From assembly GCA_017994175.1 (NCBI GenBank), contig JAGOLH010000005.1, positions 1 to 64,000 on the forward strand: a stretch of DNA of 64,000 nucleotides, given 5' to 3'. Position numbers and translations under genes: made by a program. The notes under the pieces were generated by a model. The model was not told where the DNA came from. It worked only from the letters and a program-made list of their open reading frames with translations, and made no database searches. Positions 1-6,935 of this stretch are shown here, piece by piece. This DNA comes from Bacteroidales bacterium (GTDB lineage: Bacteria > Bacteroidota > Bacteroidia > Bacteroidales > ML635J-15). Every line of letters starts with the position of its first letter. Positions within the stretch are counted from its first letter, which is position 1.

Positions 1-1
1 A

Positions 2-38
2 AACCAGAATAACTTTACCAAGTTATTTCCGGTTTTTA
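2..38 (+). terminator. Terminator-like hairpin at the window edge
   Basis: AATAACTT (8-15) pairs with AAGTTATT (20-27), extended after an internal loop by AACC/GGTT, and is followed by a run of T on the plus strand. It could end a plus-strand gene lying left of the window. No gene is visible from here to 101. Confidence 0.4.
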
Positions 39-101
39 ACACTACTTTTACATCATCATCAGTTCTTTTAAAGATTTCAATTAAGAATACAAAAAAGTGG
101 T

Positions 102-401
102 CTAAGGAATGGGGAGTAGTTTATTATACCCTTTAATTCCTAATCTAACATATATTGGCTCTTTCTTGAAAGATGTTTTGATTATGCAATCATAAGTGCA
201 TAAGTATTTCGATGTGTCGTAATCAGGATGTAATTTGCATATTATTAGTTTTTTACTATCAGATATGTTATTCCCGAAATAGAAATAATCTGAACTGCTC
301 AGGTCATTGCTATCGTTGTTGAAATTACAATTGGCAAATAAGCCTATCGAAAGTATTCCCCCAATTATAAAAATTTTATTAATATATTTTACCTGCTTCA
401 T
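102..401 (-). CDS. Small hypothetical lipoprotein (99 aa)
   Basis: I do not recognise the family. The N-terminus is a basic stretch plus a hydrophobic segment ending in LFANC at residue 25, a good lipobox, so the mature protein should be a lipid-anchored periplasmic or outer-membrane protein of about 75 residues. The mature part is rich in Ser, Asp and Asn and then in Lys and Tyr, with two Cys (SKYLCTYDC) that could form a disulfide. The start is ATG. It lies on the same strand as the other small lipoproteins of this accessory region, and its start overlaps the doubtful reading frame 379-609. Function unknown. Confidence 0.55.
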   Translation of the reverse strand: MKQVKYINKIFIIGGILSIGLFANCNFNNDSNDLSSSDYFYFGNNISDSKKLIICKLHPDYDTSKYLCTYDCIIKTSFKKEPIYVRLGIKGYNKLLPIP

Positions 402-525
402 ATAGTAAATTTTTAGCTATTTGATCAAGTGATTTAATAGATTTTTCAATCTCATTTTTTATAATTCCTGCCGGACTATCTTCTGGAATGTCGTCATAAT
501 CAATCGAATATCCTTTAAGAAAACT
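379..525 (-). pseudogene. Possible C-terminal fragment of a lipoprotein paralogue
   Basis: An open frame runs from 609 to 379, but its first third is the translated palindromic repeat (SESSESDWDG) and an out-of-frame overlap with the end of the neighbouring lipoprotein gene. Only the last 48 residues or so look protein-like. They contain LKGYSIDYDDI, which resembles MKSFSIDFDNI in the neighbouring lipoprotein (588-1133). My reading is a 3' remnant of a related gene cut off by the repeat. The similarity is short and the call is weak. Confidence 0.3.
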
Positions 526-537
526 ATTTTCCTCCCC

Positions 538-565
538 ATCCCAGTCACTCTCAGAGGACTCGGAT
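538..565. repeat. Palindromic repeat, copy A
   Basis: A 28-bp imperfect inverted repeat of the form ATCCnAGTC-N10-GACTCGGAT. It belongs to the same family as the copies at 1149, 3106, 3263 and 3898. This copy has one unpaired position in the left arm (ATCCCAGTC). It sits immediately downstream of the lipoprotein gene at 588-1133. Confidence 0.75.
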
Positions 566-587
566 ATAATTGGGAATGACACTACTG

Positions 588-1133
588 CTACCCGGCACAA
601 GAAACACAAACCAATTTATAATCACCATCTAACATTTTGAAATGAAATAATCTTGAATATTCGTCCGTCATTTCACCTACATTATCCAAATTCTTGTATT
701 GTATTGAGACAGTAAACGATGTTGAATCACGCAAATCAACCCCCACTTCATAATCATCTATTTGTTGCGAAGAATTTAATTTATCCTTAAAATATATTAA
801 CCCAATCAAAAAATTGTCCCCGAAAATATTGTCAAAGTCAATACTAAAACTTTTCATCTCTACTAATATCCCTTTACTTTTATCAGAGAAACATTCTACC
901 TGTAATGGAAAAACAGTTTTATTAATCAAATTCAATGTATCATTATTTTTGAAATCATTTATAAGCGCATTACAAAAATTAAGTATGTTCTCTTTCGTAT
1001 TGTTTTGCGATAAGGCATTGATGTTTGTATTAATTTTATGGGAGGATATGTTATTATTTGATTTTGTGATGTAATTACATTTACTAAAGAATAACGTCAT
1101 TAATACTAAAACAAAATATGATTTTCTTATCAT
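588..1133 (-). CDS. Hypothetical lipoprotein (181 aa)
   Basis: Unrecognised family. I place the start at the ATG at 1133, because the upstream 20 codons of the open frame come from the flanking palindromic repeat, whereas from 1133 there is a signal peptide (MIRKSYFVLVLMTLFFSKC) with a lipobox Cys at residue 19. The mature protein starts with an Asn/Ser-rich linker, then a compact domain with alternating beta-strand-like segments. It ends in CVSCAG, where the two Cys may form a disulfide. It is flanked on both sides by copies of the palindromic repeat (538-565 and 1149-1176), so it may be a cassette-like accessory gene. Function unknown. Confidence 0.6.
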   Translation of the reverse strand: MIRKSYFVLVLMTLFFSKCNYITKSNNNISSHKINTNINALSQNNTKENILNFCNALINDFKNNDTLNLINKTVFPLQVECFSDKSKGILVEMKSFSIDFDNIFGDNFLIGLIYFKDKLNSSQQIDDYEVGVDLRDSTSFTVSIQYKNLDNVGEMTDEYSRLFHFKMLDGDYKLVCVSCAG

Positions 1134-1148
1134 CTTTTTTTCCTCCCC

Positions 1149-1176
1149 ATTTGAGTTACTCGTATAGGACTCTGAT
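1149..1176. repeat. Palindromic repeat, copy B (degenerate)
   Basis: Same position-by-position layout as copies A and C-E (a TCCTCCCCAT lead-in, then the arms, ending GGACTCTGAT), but the left arm is degenerate (ATTTGAGTT). It lies just upstream of the 588-1133 lipoprotein gene. Confidence 0.6.
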
Positions 1177-1260
1177 ATGTTCAGGCTTTTCAAATTTTAA
1201 AGATAGTTCTTATTCGAAATATACCCAAAATATTTTATTGGAATTTGTTAACATATATGC

Positions 1261-1379
1261 AGATTAACAACGAGTTGCAAATTTGTGTTTAAAATAAGTG
1301 CCATATGGTACAGTACCACAGATTATCAACGAGTTGCAAATTTGTGTTTAAAAAAAGTGCCATATGGTACAGTACCGAC
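1261..1379. repeat. Two tandem copies of a 59-bp repeat
   Basis: The segments beginning at 1261 and 1320 are near-identical (a few substitutions). Each ends in the palindromes CCATATGG and GGTAC-A-GTACC. The motif AAAGTGCCATATG recurs at 3955-3965, next to palindromic repeat copy E. The tandem fills the gap between two lipoprotein genes. There are only two units and no spacers, so it is not a CRISPR array. Confidence 0.85.
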
Positions 1380-1387
1380 ACTATCTA

Positions 1388-1822
1388 CTACCACGTTAAA
1401 ACTATTGTTGGGTAATGAACTTCTAAATATTCAATTTTAACTTTATTTGTATAAATTTTATTTTTAAAATAATTGTCTAATACTTCCTTATAATTGTTAT
1501 TATTGACTAAAAATTCATTTAAAACAATTAAGAATTTAACACTAATTAGTTTTTTATTTTCAGCATTAAAATAGTAAGATTCGGTAATAGTATAAATGGT
1601 ATCTGATTTAACGTCTTTTATTTCAGTATAAACGATTTGTTTTGAATCGGATAATTCATAATCATAAAATCCGTACGCTTTATTTTTAAATTCTCCTAAA
1701 TCCATGCCTACAAAAAATTCATTTGAAACAAATCCCACATAGTTTTTTTTACTACTTGAGCAGGCAAAAAATAAAATGCTAATTATTATAGCACTACTGA
1801 ACAACTCTTGCTTTTTCAACAT
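1388..1822 (-). CDS. Lipoprotein, probable immunity protein for the RHS toxin
   Basis: A 144-aa protein with a signal peptide and lipobox (ILFFAC, Cys at residue 21) followed by SSSKK, so it should be anchored in the cell envelope. The mature part has a charged, beta-rich look (YTITESYYF, VKIEYLEVHYPTIVL). I do not recognise a named family. Its ATG at 1822 lies inside the end of the RHS gene (29-bp overlap), which suggests translational coupling and the usual toxin-then-immunity order of RHS loci. An envelope-anchored immunity protein would fit a toxin that attacks the cell wall, as the RHS tip domain suggests. The immunity role is inferred from position, not from homology. Confidence 0.55.
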   Translation of the reverse strand: MLKKQELFSSAIIISILFFACSSSKKNYVGFVSNEFFVGMDLGEFKNKAYGFYDYELSDSKQIVYTEIKDVKSDTIYTITESYYFNAENKKLISVKFLIVLNEFLVNNNNYKEVLDNYFKNKIYTNKVKIEYLEVHYPTIVLTW

Positions 1823-3029
1823 TATTTCTTTTTTCTACTTGTATTTGTACTGTTTTTATCCCATTTGTATTGTTTTTCACTTCTATGATTTGGTTTATTG
1901 CATCATTATAAGATTCATTTGAAGTTTTATTCGATTGATACATTTTGGCGCGTGTAACCATTTCTGCAAAAGATTTAGTTTTGTATATTTGGTTCTTAGG
2001 AATAAACCCAAAGCATCCATATGAACCTGCTAGTTTATTTTTAGTGCCGTTATTATAATAACCACCTATATGGAACATTACCCCATTTGCTATTCCTAAG
2101 TTTTCTCTAGCATCATCAATTGGTTCCCCATTCAAATAAGTATTCATATCTTTTGTAAATGGCTCTGCTTCAAGATTTGCATTTCCTTGTCTTCTTAAAG
2201 CATAAGCCGAAAACCCAGAAGGGTAGTTTAATGGAACTGTTCCATATAAATTTTTATTTCCATCTTTTGGTTCAAATGCCCTATTAACTAAATGTGTTCC
2301 TTCTGAATTTGTACCTCTAGAATACCAAGCATCTCTAGTTACTCCAAAATGAGCAATTTCTTTACTCGGATTCTGGGCATCAATCAAGATTACATCATAA
2401 ACAGGCACAGTAATTTCTGTAACACCTAATTGATCCCCATAAATATGTTGAGAGGTATATCCAATTATATTATCTGTTATTAATAATTTTGCCTCCAACC
2501 CGTCCAAATCAATTGCTATTATTGGTCTATTACTCGCATACTGGTATGCCGAAAGTTCCGGGTACTTCTCATTTAGAGGGTCCACCGAAATAAACCTTGC
2601 TATCCACGCCGCATAATACCTTGCTCCATAGTAGTAAAGACCAGTTTCTTCGTCGCGTTCTTTACCAACGTATTTATACCTTTTCAGCGATACATCAACT
2701 TCGTTTCTTCCACTGCGGTAACTTGTCGTTCCAAACGGATGGTATTCCTCGTAGCTTATTATTGCAGCGCTTGCGTCAAGCTCCAAACAAGCAGAACCAA
2801 GGTGGTTAGAATACTGATAACGTACTGTTTCAACCGGAGTTGTTAATGTTGTTCCATTTTCGACAGTTAGAGTGTCAATTATTGCAAAACAGTCACGGTC
2901 ATCCATTATGTGAACGGTTTCCCGTTCTTTATCGAGGCTGTTGCTGATGTATTTGCGGTAAACTTCGTAACCGCCGCCGGAATAGCTTCCAGAATAGGGC
3001 AGGGGCGATATAGTTGGGTTGCGGTGCAA
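1794..3029 (-). CDS. 5'-truncated RHS repeat protein with L,D-transpeptidase-like C-terminal toxin domain
   Basis: Residues 18-180 are the end of an RHS core: ETVHIMDDRD, then GKERDEETGLYYYGARYY (122-139), FISVDPL and the closing DLDGLEA near 180. After this hyperconserved boundary comes a unique tip domain (181-411), as in polymorphic RHS toxins. The tip holds H320-I-G-G and G335-S-Y-G-C339, spaced like the His and Cys of L,D-transpeptidase-fold enzymes and the Tlde1/DUF2778 effectors, so a peptidoglycan-modifying activity is likely but unproven. The gene lacks the long YD-repeat shell, signal sequence and N-terminal part of a complete RHS protein. The best start is TTG at 3029, with an in-frame stop 21 bp further upstream next to palindromic repeats. 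It is probably a displaced tip cassette or a decayed gene. The lipoprotein at 1388-1822 overlaps its end. Confidence 0.7.
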   Translation of the reverse strand: MHRNPTISPLPYSGSYSGGGYEVYRKYISNSLDKERETVHIMDDRDCFAIIDTLTVENGTTLTTPVETVRYQYSNHLGSACLELDASAAIISYEEYHPFGTTSYRSGRNEVDVSLKRYKYVGKERDEETGLYYYGARYYAAWIARFISVDPLNEKYPELSAYQYASNRPIIAIDLDGLEAKLLITDNIIGYTSQHIYGDQLGVTEITVPVYDVILIDAQNPSKEIAHFGVTRDAWYSRGTNSEGTHLVNRAFEPKDGNKNLYGTVPLNYPSGFSAYALRRQGNANLEAEPFTKDMNTYLNGEPIDDARENLGIANGVMFHIGGYYNNGTKNKLAGSYGCFGFIPKNQIYKTKSFAEMVTRAKMYQSNKTSNESYNDAINQIIEVKNNTNGIKTVQIQVEKRNNVEKARVVQ

Positions 3030-3105
3030 AGCCTGATTGTTAGTTTTTCAAAATTACACAATTTTAATTCTGTTACGCCGAAATCTTTCCTCTTTTTCCC
3101 TCTCC

Positions 3106-3133
3106 ATCCGAGCCACTCGGAGAGGACTCGGAT
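3106..3133. repeat. Palindromic repeat, copy C
   Basis: ATCCGAGCC-ACTCGGAGAG-GACTCGGAT, near-perfect arms of 9 bp with an internal CCGAG/CTCGG repetition. It is followed by GTAACCGAATT, as in copy D. Confidence 0.8.
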
Positions 3134-3161
3134 GTAACCGAATTTCATTTCCATTTAAGTA

Positions 3162-3191
3162 GCACCGAGTCCCGTTCCGGTGACTCGGTGC
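3162..3191. repeat. Companion hairpin 1
   Basis: GCACCGAGTC (3162-3171) pairs perfectly with GACTCGGTGC (3182-3191) across a 10-base loop. It follows palindromic repeat copy C and is matched by a variant hairpin at 3312-3341. Confidence 0.8.
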
Positions 3192-3262
3192 GAGAGGTGC
3201 GTAGTTTCCTATTTAAAAAGTGTTTTAATAGAAAATCTTGTTAGTGTAACAACCTCCTCTCC

Positions 3263-3290
3263 ATCCGAGTCACTCGAAGAGGACTCTGAT
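3263..3290. repeat. Palindromic repeat, copy D
   Basis: ATCCGAGTC-N10-GACTCTGAT. It is the second member of the tandem pair with copy C, offset by 157 bp, with the same flanks (CTCTCC before, GTAACCGAATT after). Confidence 0.8.
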
Positions 3291-3311
3291 GTAACCGAAT
3301 TCCACTAAGTA

Positions 3312-3341
3312 GCACCAAGTCCCGTGCTGGTGACTTGGAGC
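3312..3341. repeat. Companion hairpin 2 with compensatory changes
   Basis: GCACCAAGTC (3312-3321) faces GACTTGGAGC (3332-3341). Compared with hairpin 1, the G-to-A change in the left arm is matched by C-to-T in the right arm, so pairing is kept. This suggests the folded form matters. Confidence 0.75.
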
Positions 3342-3441
3342 GGGGGAAGAGGAGGGGAAATTGGTATCTTTGCCGCATGGTATATTATCCAGCGTTTGCC
3401 AGAATCAATATTGCTGATCATAATTAACTGACCTGCTAATT

Positions 3442-3720
3442 CTACCATGTATTAAATAGGTTATAAAATCCAATATATACAAGACAACCAAGAAACCCCA
3501 TTAAAACTACTATAATTTTAGTTGATCTTAATTTGCTTATAAATACCCCTATTAATGTATTAATTATCAGAATAATTATAAATACTAAAGTATAACTATG
3601 GTAAAACTGTTTTACTTGAAAGGCTGCTTCACCCGAAGTTTTATTAAAAATGAAATAAAGGACAATTATAATATGAAATAATATCAATAAACCATTTATA
3701 AAAATTGGAGTCCTCTTCAT
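3442..3720 (-). CDS. Small membrane protein (92 aa), unknown
   Basis: The protein is almost wholly hydrophobic, with three predicted membrane segments: roughly residues 8-24, 45-60 and 69-87. A short polar loop (NKTSGEAAFQVKQFYHS) follows the first and a basic turn (SKLRSTK) precedes the last. It starts at an ATG and has no recognisable family motif. It stands alone between repeat-rich segments of the accessory region. Small multi-span proteins of this kind are common immunity or envelope proteins in RHS neighbourhoods, but nothing here proves that role. Confidence 0.5.
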   Translation of the reverse strand: MKRTPIFINGLLILFHIIIVLYFIFNKTSGEAAFQVKQFYHSYTLVFIIILIINTLIGVFISKLRSTKIIVVLMGFLGCLVYIGFYNLFNTW

Positions 3721-3897
3721 TTAATACTCATTTAATAGTCTACAGATGGCACACCATCAAAATTTTCTTTTAACCCGTTGTGCATTTAGGTCAAATTTAG
3801 TTTAATTTTATTAATGGCACGGATAAAAAGGAATTTATTGAGGAATTGAATATTAGTTAAGGAGGGAATTTTTGCAAGGATTCGGGTTTCCCCTTCC

Positions 3898-3924
3898 ATC
3901 CGAATCACTCGGAGAGGATTCGGA
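3898..3924. repeat. Palindromic repeat, copy E
   Basis: ATCCGAATC-ACTCGGAGAG-GATTCGGA. Relative to copy C, A replaces G in the left arm and T replaces C in the right arm, again keeping the pairing. The flank GTAGTTTCC...ATAAAGTG is shared with the end of the module at 3201-3222. Confidence 0.8.
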
Positions 3925-3986
3925 GTGGGAGGCGAGTAGTTTCCAAATTTATAAAGTGCCATATGCAATAGCGCAGATACGCACAA

Positions 3987-4034
3987 TTCGTTACCACTTT
4001 TTGAAATTATTTTTGGTAACGATTTGGTAACGAA
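3987..4034. repeat. Iteron-like GGTAACG cluster next to tRNA-Arg
   Basis: TTTGGTAACGA occurs twice in perfect head-to-tail tandem (4012-4022 and 4023-4033), and an inverted copy, TCGTTACCACT, lies at 3988-3998. TTCGTTACC and GGTAACGAA also form the outer ends of an inverted repeat. This arrangement resembles protein-binding arm or core sites of a tyrosine recombinase. No integrase gene is present in the window. Confidence 0.6.
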
Positions 4035-4075
4035 AGCGGGTTATATATTGCGTTATTTTGCGCTTTTGATAGTAA

Positions 4076-4115
4076 ACGCAAAAACCTGAAAGCATTGAAT
4101 TTCAGGTTTTTGCGT
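4076..4115 (-). terminator. Terminator of tRNA-Arg
   Basis: A perfect 16-bp inverted repeat (4076-4091 with 4100-4115, 8-base loop) containing a run of A/T on both arms. It lies 20 bp past the 3' end of the tRNA. It should work in both directions. Confidence 0.75.
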
Positions 4116-4135
4116 TGTTTTGCTGGTTGCGACTG

Positions 4136-4209
<74 letters not shown>

Positions 4210-4259
4210 AAGATTTTGCGATGCAAAGATATTAAAAATTGCTTTTTAAAAACTGCTTG

Positions 4260-4312
4260 TCGAAATTTTATTGATTAGTTGATTGGTTGATTAGTTAATT
4301 TGCTGATTGGCG
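4260..4312. repeat. Low-complexity TTGATTAG-type tract
   Basis: An imperfect tandem of 7-8 bp units (TTGATTAG, TTGATTGG, TTGATTAG, TTAATTTG, CTGATTGG) between the tRNA and the protease gene. It has no recognisable function. Confidence 0.5.
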
Positions 4313-4470
4313 GATTGTTTGTTAGTTTATTTTTGATTTGCATGCTTTTTCTTCATAGTGCCCATAATACTGTTGAGTAGTTTTTTAATACTTTGCAATT
4401 GCTTCAACAACTCATCCGGATTTTTAAAAGCGGTTGATTTCTCACATCCTCACATCCATCAATCATCACA

Positions 4471-5559
4471 TCAATCCTCTTCATTAACCCTGGGTTGTCC
4501 TCTGAATTGTTCAATAAGAATGTCGTCGTAATAGTCGGCTTTCTGCATCAGGTTGTGCAGAAGTTCAACGCCGGAATCAACGCTCAGGTCGTCTTCGTAC
4601 GAAATAAACGAAAGCAGTACTGCTTGATTGTTTACGCTGAATATCAGTCCGTCGTTGGTATAGTTTTCGCGCAGCATATATTCATACACCGGCATAATGT
4701 TTTCTTTCGGCAGGTTGCACAAATAGGCATCAGCCACAATAAAGCGGGTTTCGCGGTTGTAGAACAGTTTAATTGTCGCGCTGCCCTCTTCAATTTCCCA
4801 GCTGTTGTAGCCCACCCGGGTTTCGTTCACCGCCCTTCCGCTTTTCTCAATCATTTTTTCGATGTTCAATGCAGCACCGGCGGGGATATACGGCTTGGGG
4901 TTCATTATCTCCAAATTAATTGTGGCTCCGCAGTTGGAACAATAGCCCGAGTCGATCATACCAGCCGACAGTACTTTCTTGCACGATTTACAGCGTGTTG
5001 AGGCAACCCTGTTCAGTGCTTCGAATTCATCAAGAGCCTGAAGCACATATTTTGCGGGAAGCGAGAACCCAAGGCTTTCGCCATCGGCAATTATAAATGT
5101 ATTTACGCCGGCTATTTCTCCGCTTTCTTCCACCAGCGGACCACCGCTATTCCCCGAATTAATGGCTGCGTCAATCTGAATGTAGGCTATTTCGTTGTAA
5201 TACCGCTGGGCTTTCGAAACAATGCCTTTGGTAGCGGTATATTTCAATCCGTAAGGATGACCAATGGCAAAAATAGTATTGCCTTCGGTAAGCTGATGCT
5301 CCGAAATGGGTGCTGTTTCAACAACAATTCCTTCGGGTACCTCCAGGAACGCAAGGTCGAAATACGGATCAAAATACAAGACCTTTGTGGTGGTCTTTTT
5401 AAAATTTTTCCCGCTGATTATAACTTCGTTGCAGCCTTCTATCACATGATAATTTGTTATAAAAACCTGATGTTCTTGATTGTAGAAACCGGTACCACTG
5501 CCAAAAGGGGTGGCAATTTGTATAATTACATTTTTGAAATGGTCGAATATATTTGCCAT
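4471..5559 (-). CDS. Cytosolic HtrA-like serine protease with zinc ribbon and YbjN-like C-terminal domain
   Basis: Residues 10-180 are a trypsin-fold S1C protease domain with the full triad: His38 in TNYHVIEG, Asp68 in FDLAFLEV and Ser138 in NSGNSGGPLV. There is no signal peptide and no PDZ domain, unlike DegP/HtrA, so it should act in the cytoplasm. A zinc ribbon follows (C190-x2-C193 ... C207-x2-C210). The last 120 residues or so look like the YbjN / secretion-chaperone-like fold (VADAYLCNLPKENIMPVYEYMLREN). The ATG is 5 bp after the stop of the upstream gene, so the two are one operon, and that upstream protein seems to carry a related domain. Substrate unknown; quality control of a partner protein is an inference. 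Confidence 0.8.
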   Translation of the reverse strand: MANIFDHFKNVIIQIATPFGSGTGFYNQEHQVFITNYHVIEGCNEVIISGKNFKKTTTKVLYFDPYFDLAFLEVPEGIVVETAPISEHQLTEGNTIFAIGHPYGLKYTATKGIVSKAQRYYNEIAYIQIDAAINSGNSGGPLVEESGEIAGVNTFIIADGESLGFSLPAKYVLQALDEFEALNRVASTRCKSCKKVLSAGMIDSGYCSNCGATINLEIMNPKPYIPAGAALNIEKMIEKSGRAVNETRVGYNSWEIEEGSATIKLFYNRETRFIVADAYLCNLPKENIMPVYEYMLRENYTNDGLIFSVNNQAVLLSFISYEDDLSVDSGVELLHNLMQKADYYDDILIEQFRGQPRVNEED

Positions 5560-5564
5560 AGCTG

Positions 5565-6887
5565 TTACTTTGAAAAATTTAAATAGGTTATTTCATTCAA
5601 TGCTGTGTATAAAAATTCGTTCATATTGCTGTATCCCAATTTGTTCAGAGCAAAACTGAGTTTGGGGTAATCGCTTCGATGCTTGGCAATAATTCGTTGA
5701 ATCTCCTTTTCGATTAGCGAAACATTGAATTTTCCGGTTGTTTTGCTGTAATATTCAGAAGTTAAGCCCATTTCTTTGAAAAATTCGTTGTGCAGCACAT
5801 TGTTTATCAGCTGAATAAGTTCAATCGTGGCAGGGTAGAGGCCGAAACTGAACATGGCATATCCCATGATGTACTCATATATTGCGGTTACCACATCTGG
5901 GTGTTTGTTGTCGTAATACCAGCCGGTATTTTTAAATTGTTCCAGAACAAACTCGTAAAATGTTTTATGCGAGGTAGCCGAAACATACCCGAAGGTGGCT
6001 TTAATATCGTAAAATTCTTTAAGAAGGATTTCTTTATCGACTGCAGCCAGTTTTTTAAACTCTTCGGTCATCGAACGGTTTCGTTCCACCGGACTGATGT
6101 TCTCGTTCGGATTGTAAAAAATACCGTTGATTTTTTCAATATCGTTGAGCACCCTGCCCTGAGGCACCAGTAGGTAGTCGATGCGGTAAAGCAGCGCAAG
6201 CAACAGGTACGAAATACCTCCTGCCAGATGGTCTTCATTAAGTTTTGAAGCTTTTTCAAGCTCAGTTTCAATCCATTGCTTCAGGTACTTATATCGGGTT
6301 TCTCTCACCGATGCAGCAGTATTCTGAATATGATTCACATCGATGGGCTTCAGCATAGCAAATTCATTGATAAGCGCATCATCGAGTTTATCGGCTTTCA
6401 GGGCAAGCTCTTTCAGTGAATAATACAATTTATTGGGAGATGCATCCAGCGTTTTACTGGTCAGTTTCAGGTAAATATCATTGTCTTTTATTGCAAACCT
6501 GCAGTATTGCAAGGCATAATTCATATTCATCAGTTTGCGCAGAAATGCAATATTCAGTGTTTCGAAGCTTGCAATACGCGTTTCTGCAACAAACCTTTCG
6601 TTATCGGCAATTCCTTTTATCATCTTCGACCCTTGCTCCAGTGTAAACTCAATGCTGTTGTCGCTTCGGTTCACAGTAACACTGTTTTTTGCAGGATCGT
6701 TGAGATACATGAACAGGTTGTAGTACGATTCAATATAGTTCTTTTCGCCAAACTCTTTTTTTGCCTGTTCCCATGCTTCTGTCTGTTTCTTCGACTTGTT
6801 AATGTCGGTGTACCTGCCTGCAGTGTATGCTGCTAAGGTATCAGTCTGTGTTTCGGTTTTTCCGAATAATTTATTAAATATTGACAT
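5565..6887 (-). CDS. Hypothetical protein with YbjN-like N-terminal domain, partner of the protease
   Basis: A 440-aa, mostly helical soluble protein with no signal peptide and no membrane segments. Residues 70-175 (FTLEQGSKMIKG..., ALQYCRFAIKDNDIYLKL) resemble the YbjN / secretion-chaperone-like fold, also suspected at the C-terminus of the protease encoded next. The remaining 260 residues are helical and of no family I recognise. The N-terminus (MSIFNKLFGK) is an amphipathic leader common in cytosolic proteins of this type. It is co-transcribed with the protease (5-bp gap). A substrate or adaptor role for the protease is possible but not shown by the sequence. Confidence 0.65.
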   Translation of the reverse strand: MSIFNKLFGKTETQTDTLAAYTAGRYTDINKSKKQTEAWEQAKKEFGEKNYIESYYNLFMYLNDPAKNSVTVNRSDNSIEFTLEQGSKMIKGIADNERFVAETRIASFETLNIAFLRKLMNMNYALQYCRFAIKDNDIYLKLTSKTLDASPNKLYYSLKELALKADKLDDALINEFAMLKPIDVNHIQNTAASVRETRYKYLKQWIETELEKASKLNEDHLAGGISYLLLALLYRIDYLLVPQGRVLNDIEKINGIFYNPNENISPVERNRSMTEEFKKLAAVDKEILLKEFYDIKATFGYVSATSHKTFYEFVLEQFKNTGWYYDNKHPDVVTAIYEYIMGYAMFSFGLYPATIELIQLINNVLHNEFFKEMGLTSEYYSKTTGKFNVSLIEKEIQRIIAKHRSDYPKLSFALNKLGYSNMNEFLYTALNEITYLNFSK

Positions 6888-6935
6888 GCTTTTGTTTGAA
6901 GTTCTTTATCGGTTTGTATGTATTTAACTCTGAAA

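Larger units (their letters stand above)
3030..3441. other. Gene-free stretch carrying a repeat cluster
   Basis: No convincing gene. The open frames here simply translate the repeats. The stretch holds two tandem modules, each consisting of a palindromic repeat of the A-E family followed about 30 bp later by a second hairpin. It separates the truncated RHS gene from a small membrane protein gene. Confidence 0.6.
3721..4135. other. Gene-free stretch with repeat E and recombinase-site-like repeats
   Basis: No convincing gene; a short open frame at 3786-3986 merely reads through the repeat. It holds palindromic repeat copy E, a cluster of GGTAACG motifs (3987-4034) and the tRNA terminator (4076-4115). 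It is the boundary between the repeat-rich accessory region and the tRNA gene. Confidence 0.55.

Noticed and set aside
379-609. 76-codon frame as a full gene
   Set aside because: Its first part translates the palindromic repeat and overlaps the end of the lipoprotein gene out of frame; only the last third may be a gene remnant.
1261-1379. CRISPR-like array
   Set aside because: Only two directly adjacent units without spacers and no cas genes.
2906-3154. 82-codon frame at the RHS 5' end
   Set aside because: It consists of the repeat sequence and an out-of-frame reading of the RHS start; no protein-like features.
3786-3986. 66-codon frame before the tRNA
   Set aside because: It reads through palindromic repeat copy E and has no signal, motif or start context.
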